The notes beneath the pieces are model-generated. The model searched no databases, was not told the origin of the DNA, and saw nothing but the letters and a program-made list of their open reading frames with translations. From JAIPEK01 sp041685935 (lineage in GTDB: Bacteria > Desulfobacterota > Desulfobacteria > Desulfobacterales > Desulfobacteraceae): 5,186 bases of DNA. The stretch covers positions 1 to 5,186 of the forward strand of contig JAWLES010000176.1 in NCBI GenBank assembly GCA_041685935.1, in the 5' to 3' direction. Positions 4,786 through 5,186 of this stretch are shown here, piece after piece (position 1 is the first letter of the stretch; every line of letters begins with the position of its first letter). A program made the translations under genes and the position numbers.

Positions 4786-5186
4786 ATGAGCGGGTATTTT
4801 GAAAACCTGCATCCGGCCATTGCCCGGTCCGGACAAAATGCAGAGCAATGGGCGCGGTCGTCAGCCCTGGCCGAAAAGGCCTCCTTTCTGTCAGCATCAG
4901 GACATACTGACTCCAATATCATGATAAAAACCAGCCAGGGGGACGTGGTTACTCTTTCATCACAATCGTTTTATGATTTCGAGGCGGTGCTGTATGACAG
5001 TGAAGGCAGGATCAGGAACGCCGGCGGAGAGGGTTTTGAATCGTCACTGAGTTACCGGGAAATGACCCTTGCCTCAGGGGAGTCGTTTGAATTCAGTGTA
5101 AAAGGGGATCTTAACGAAGAGGAGCTGGACGATATCCAGCAGATCGTGTCCGACATCGACGGTGTACTGGAACAGATGGCCGGCGG
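4786..5186 (+). CDS. Unrecognised soluble protein, 3' end beyond the window
   Basis: This reading frame starts at ATG 4786 and stays open to the window edge (133 complete codons), so it is partial at its C-terminus. CAGGAG (4771-4776), 9 bases before the ATG, supports the start. Seen: there is no signal peptide or membrane segment. Residues 1-40 look helical and Ala/Ser-rich. Residues 43-70 (SNIMIKTSQGDVVTLSSQSF) and 84-106 look like beta strands, ending in SGESFEFSVKGDL. Residues 109-130 form an acidic helix (NEEELDDIQQIVSDIDGVLE). I do not recognise the family. The pattern of a beta domain reacting to a polar environment followed by an acidic helical domain is typical of cytoplasmic hypothetical proteins. 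A sigma28-like promoter upstream would hint at a motility link, but that is weak. It seems to form its own transcription unit. Confidence 0.8.
   Translation, partial: MSGYFENLHPAIARSGQNAEQWARSSALAEKASFLSASGHTDSNIMIKTSQGDVVTLSSQSFYDFEAVLYDSEGRIRNAGGEGFESSLSYREMTLASGESFEFSVKGDLNEEELDDIQQIVSDIDGVLEQMAG

Noticed and set aside
1..5186. tRNA or rRNA genes, CRISPR arrays, insertion sequences
   Set aside because: No repeat-spacer pattern, transposase motif or RNA gene structure was seen on either strand.

Overview
The window looks like bacterial genomic DNA, most plausibly from an anaerobic Desulfobacterota-type (deltaproteobacterial) organism. That guess rests on the overall protein flavour and on a possible selenocysteine codon; no marker gene proves it. 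There are two compositional zones. Positions 1 to about 1680 are visibly AT-richer (for example 20 of 60 bases are G/C at 601-660), while the rest is more balanced (32 of 60 at 4141-4200). This fits a recently acquired restriction-modification module beside core-like genes.

Left zone (1-1680). A short XRE-type regulator resembling the controller (C) proteins of restriction-modification systems reads leftwards from a TTG start (19-258). Divergent from it is a beta-class DNA N6-adenine methyltransferase with an HTH-like N-terminal extension (408-1583). Their shared 149-base gap holds a perfect GACTATAGTC palindrome of C-box type and a candidate methyltransferase promoter. A cognate endonuclease, if present, should lie off the left edge. 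A hairpin terminator (1635-1680) closes the methyltransferase.

Centre (1681-3240). A metal-resistance operon has a strong promoter (perfect TTGACA, 17-base spacer, TATATT) overlapped by a 12-2-12 ArsR/SmtB-type operator. Next comes a CadC-like regulator with both the alpha3N cysteine set and the alpha5 Asp/His set. It abuts a permease of the ArsP_1/DUF318 superfamily, closest to the SO_0444-type Cu/Zn efflux group. The permease is interrupted by an in-frame TGA (2585-2587), exactly in the linker where this family usually carries a Cys-rich metal-binding segment. The frame is otherwise open from 2114 to 3202. The main readings are selenocysteine (U-G-C motif with SECIS-like hairpins downstream), a true split into two half-transporters (a second Shine-Dalgarno and TTG start exist), or a nonsense mutation. 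This is the most interesting item in the window. The likely circuit is that metal releases the repressor from its own promoter and the permease exports the metal.

Right zone (3241-5186). A PIN-PhoH protein (3301-4638) with complete nuclease and ATPase motifs stands alone behind a strong ribosome binding site. After a gap with a weak terminator-like hairpin and a sigma28-like promoter candidate, an unrecognised soluble protein starts at 4786 and runs off the right edge.
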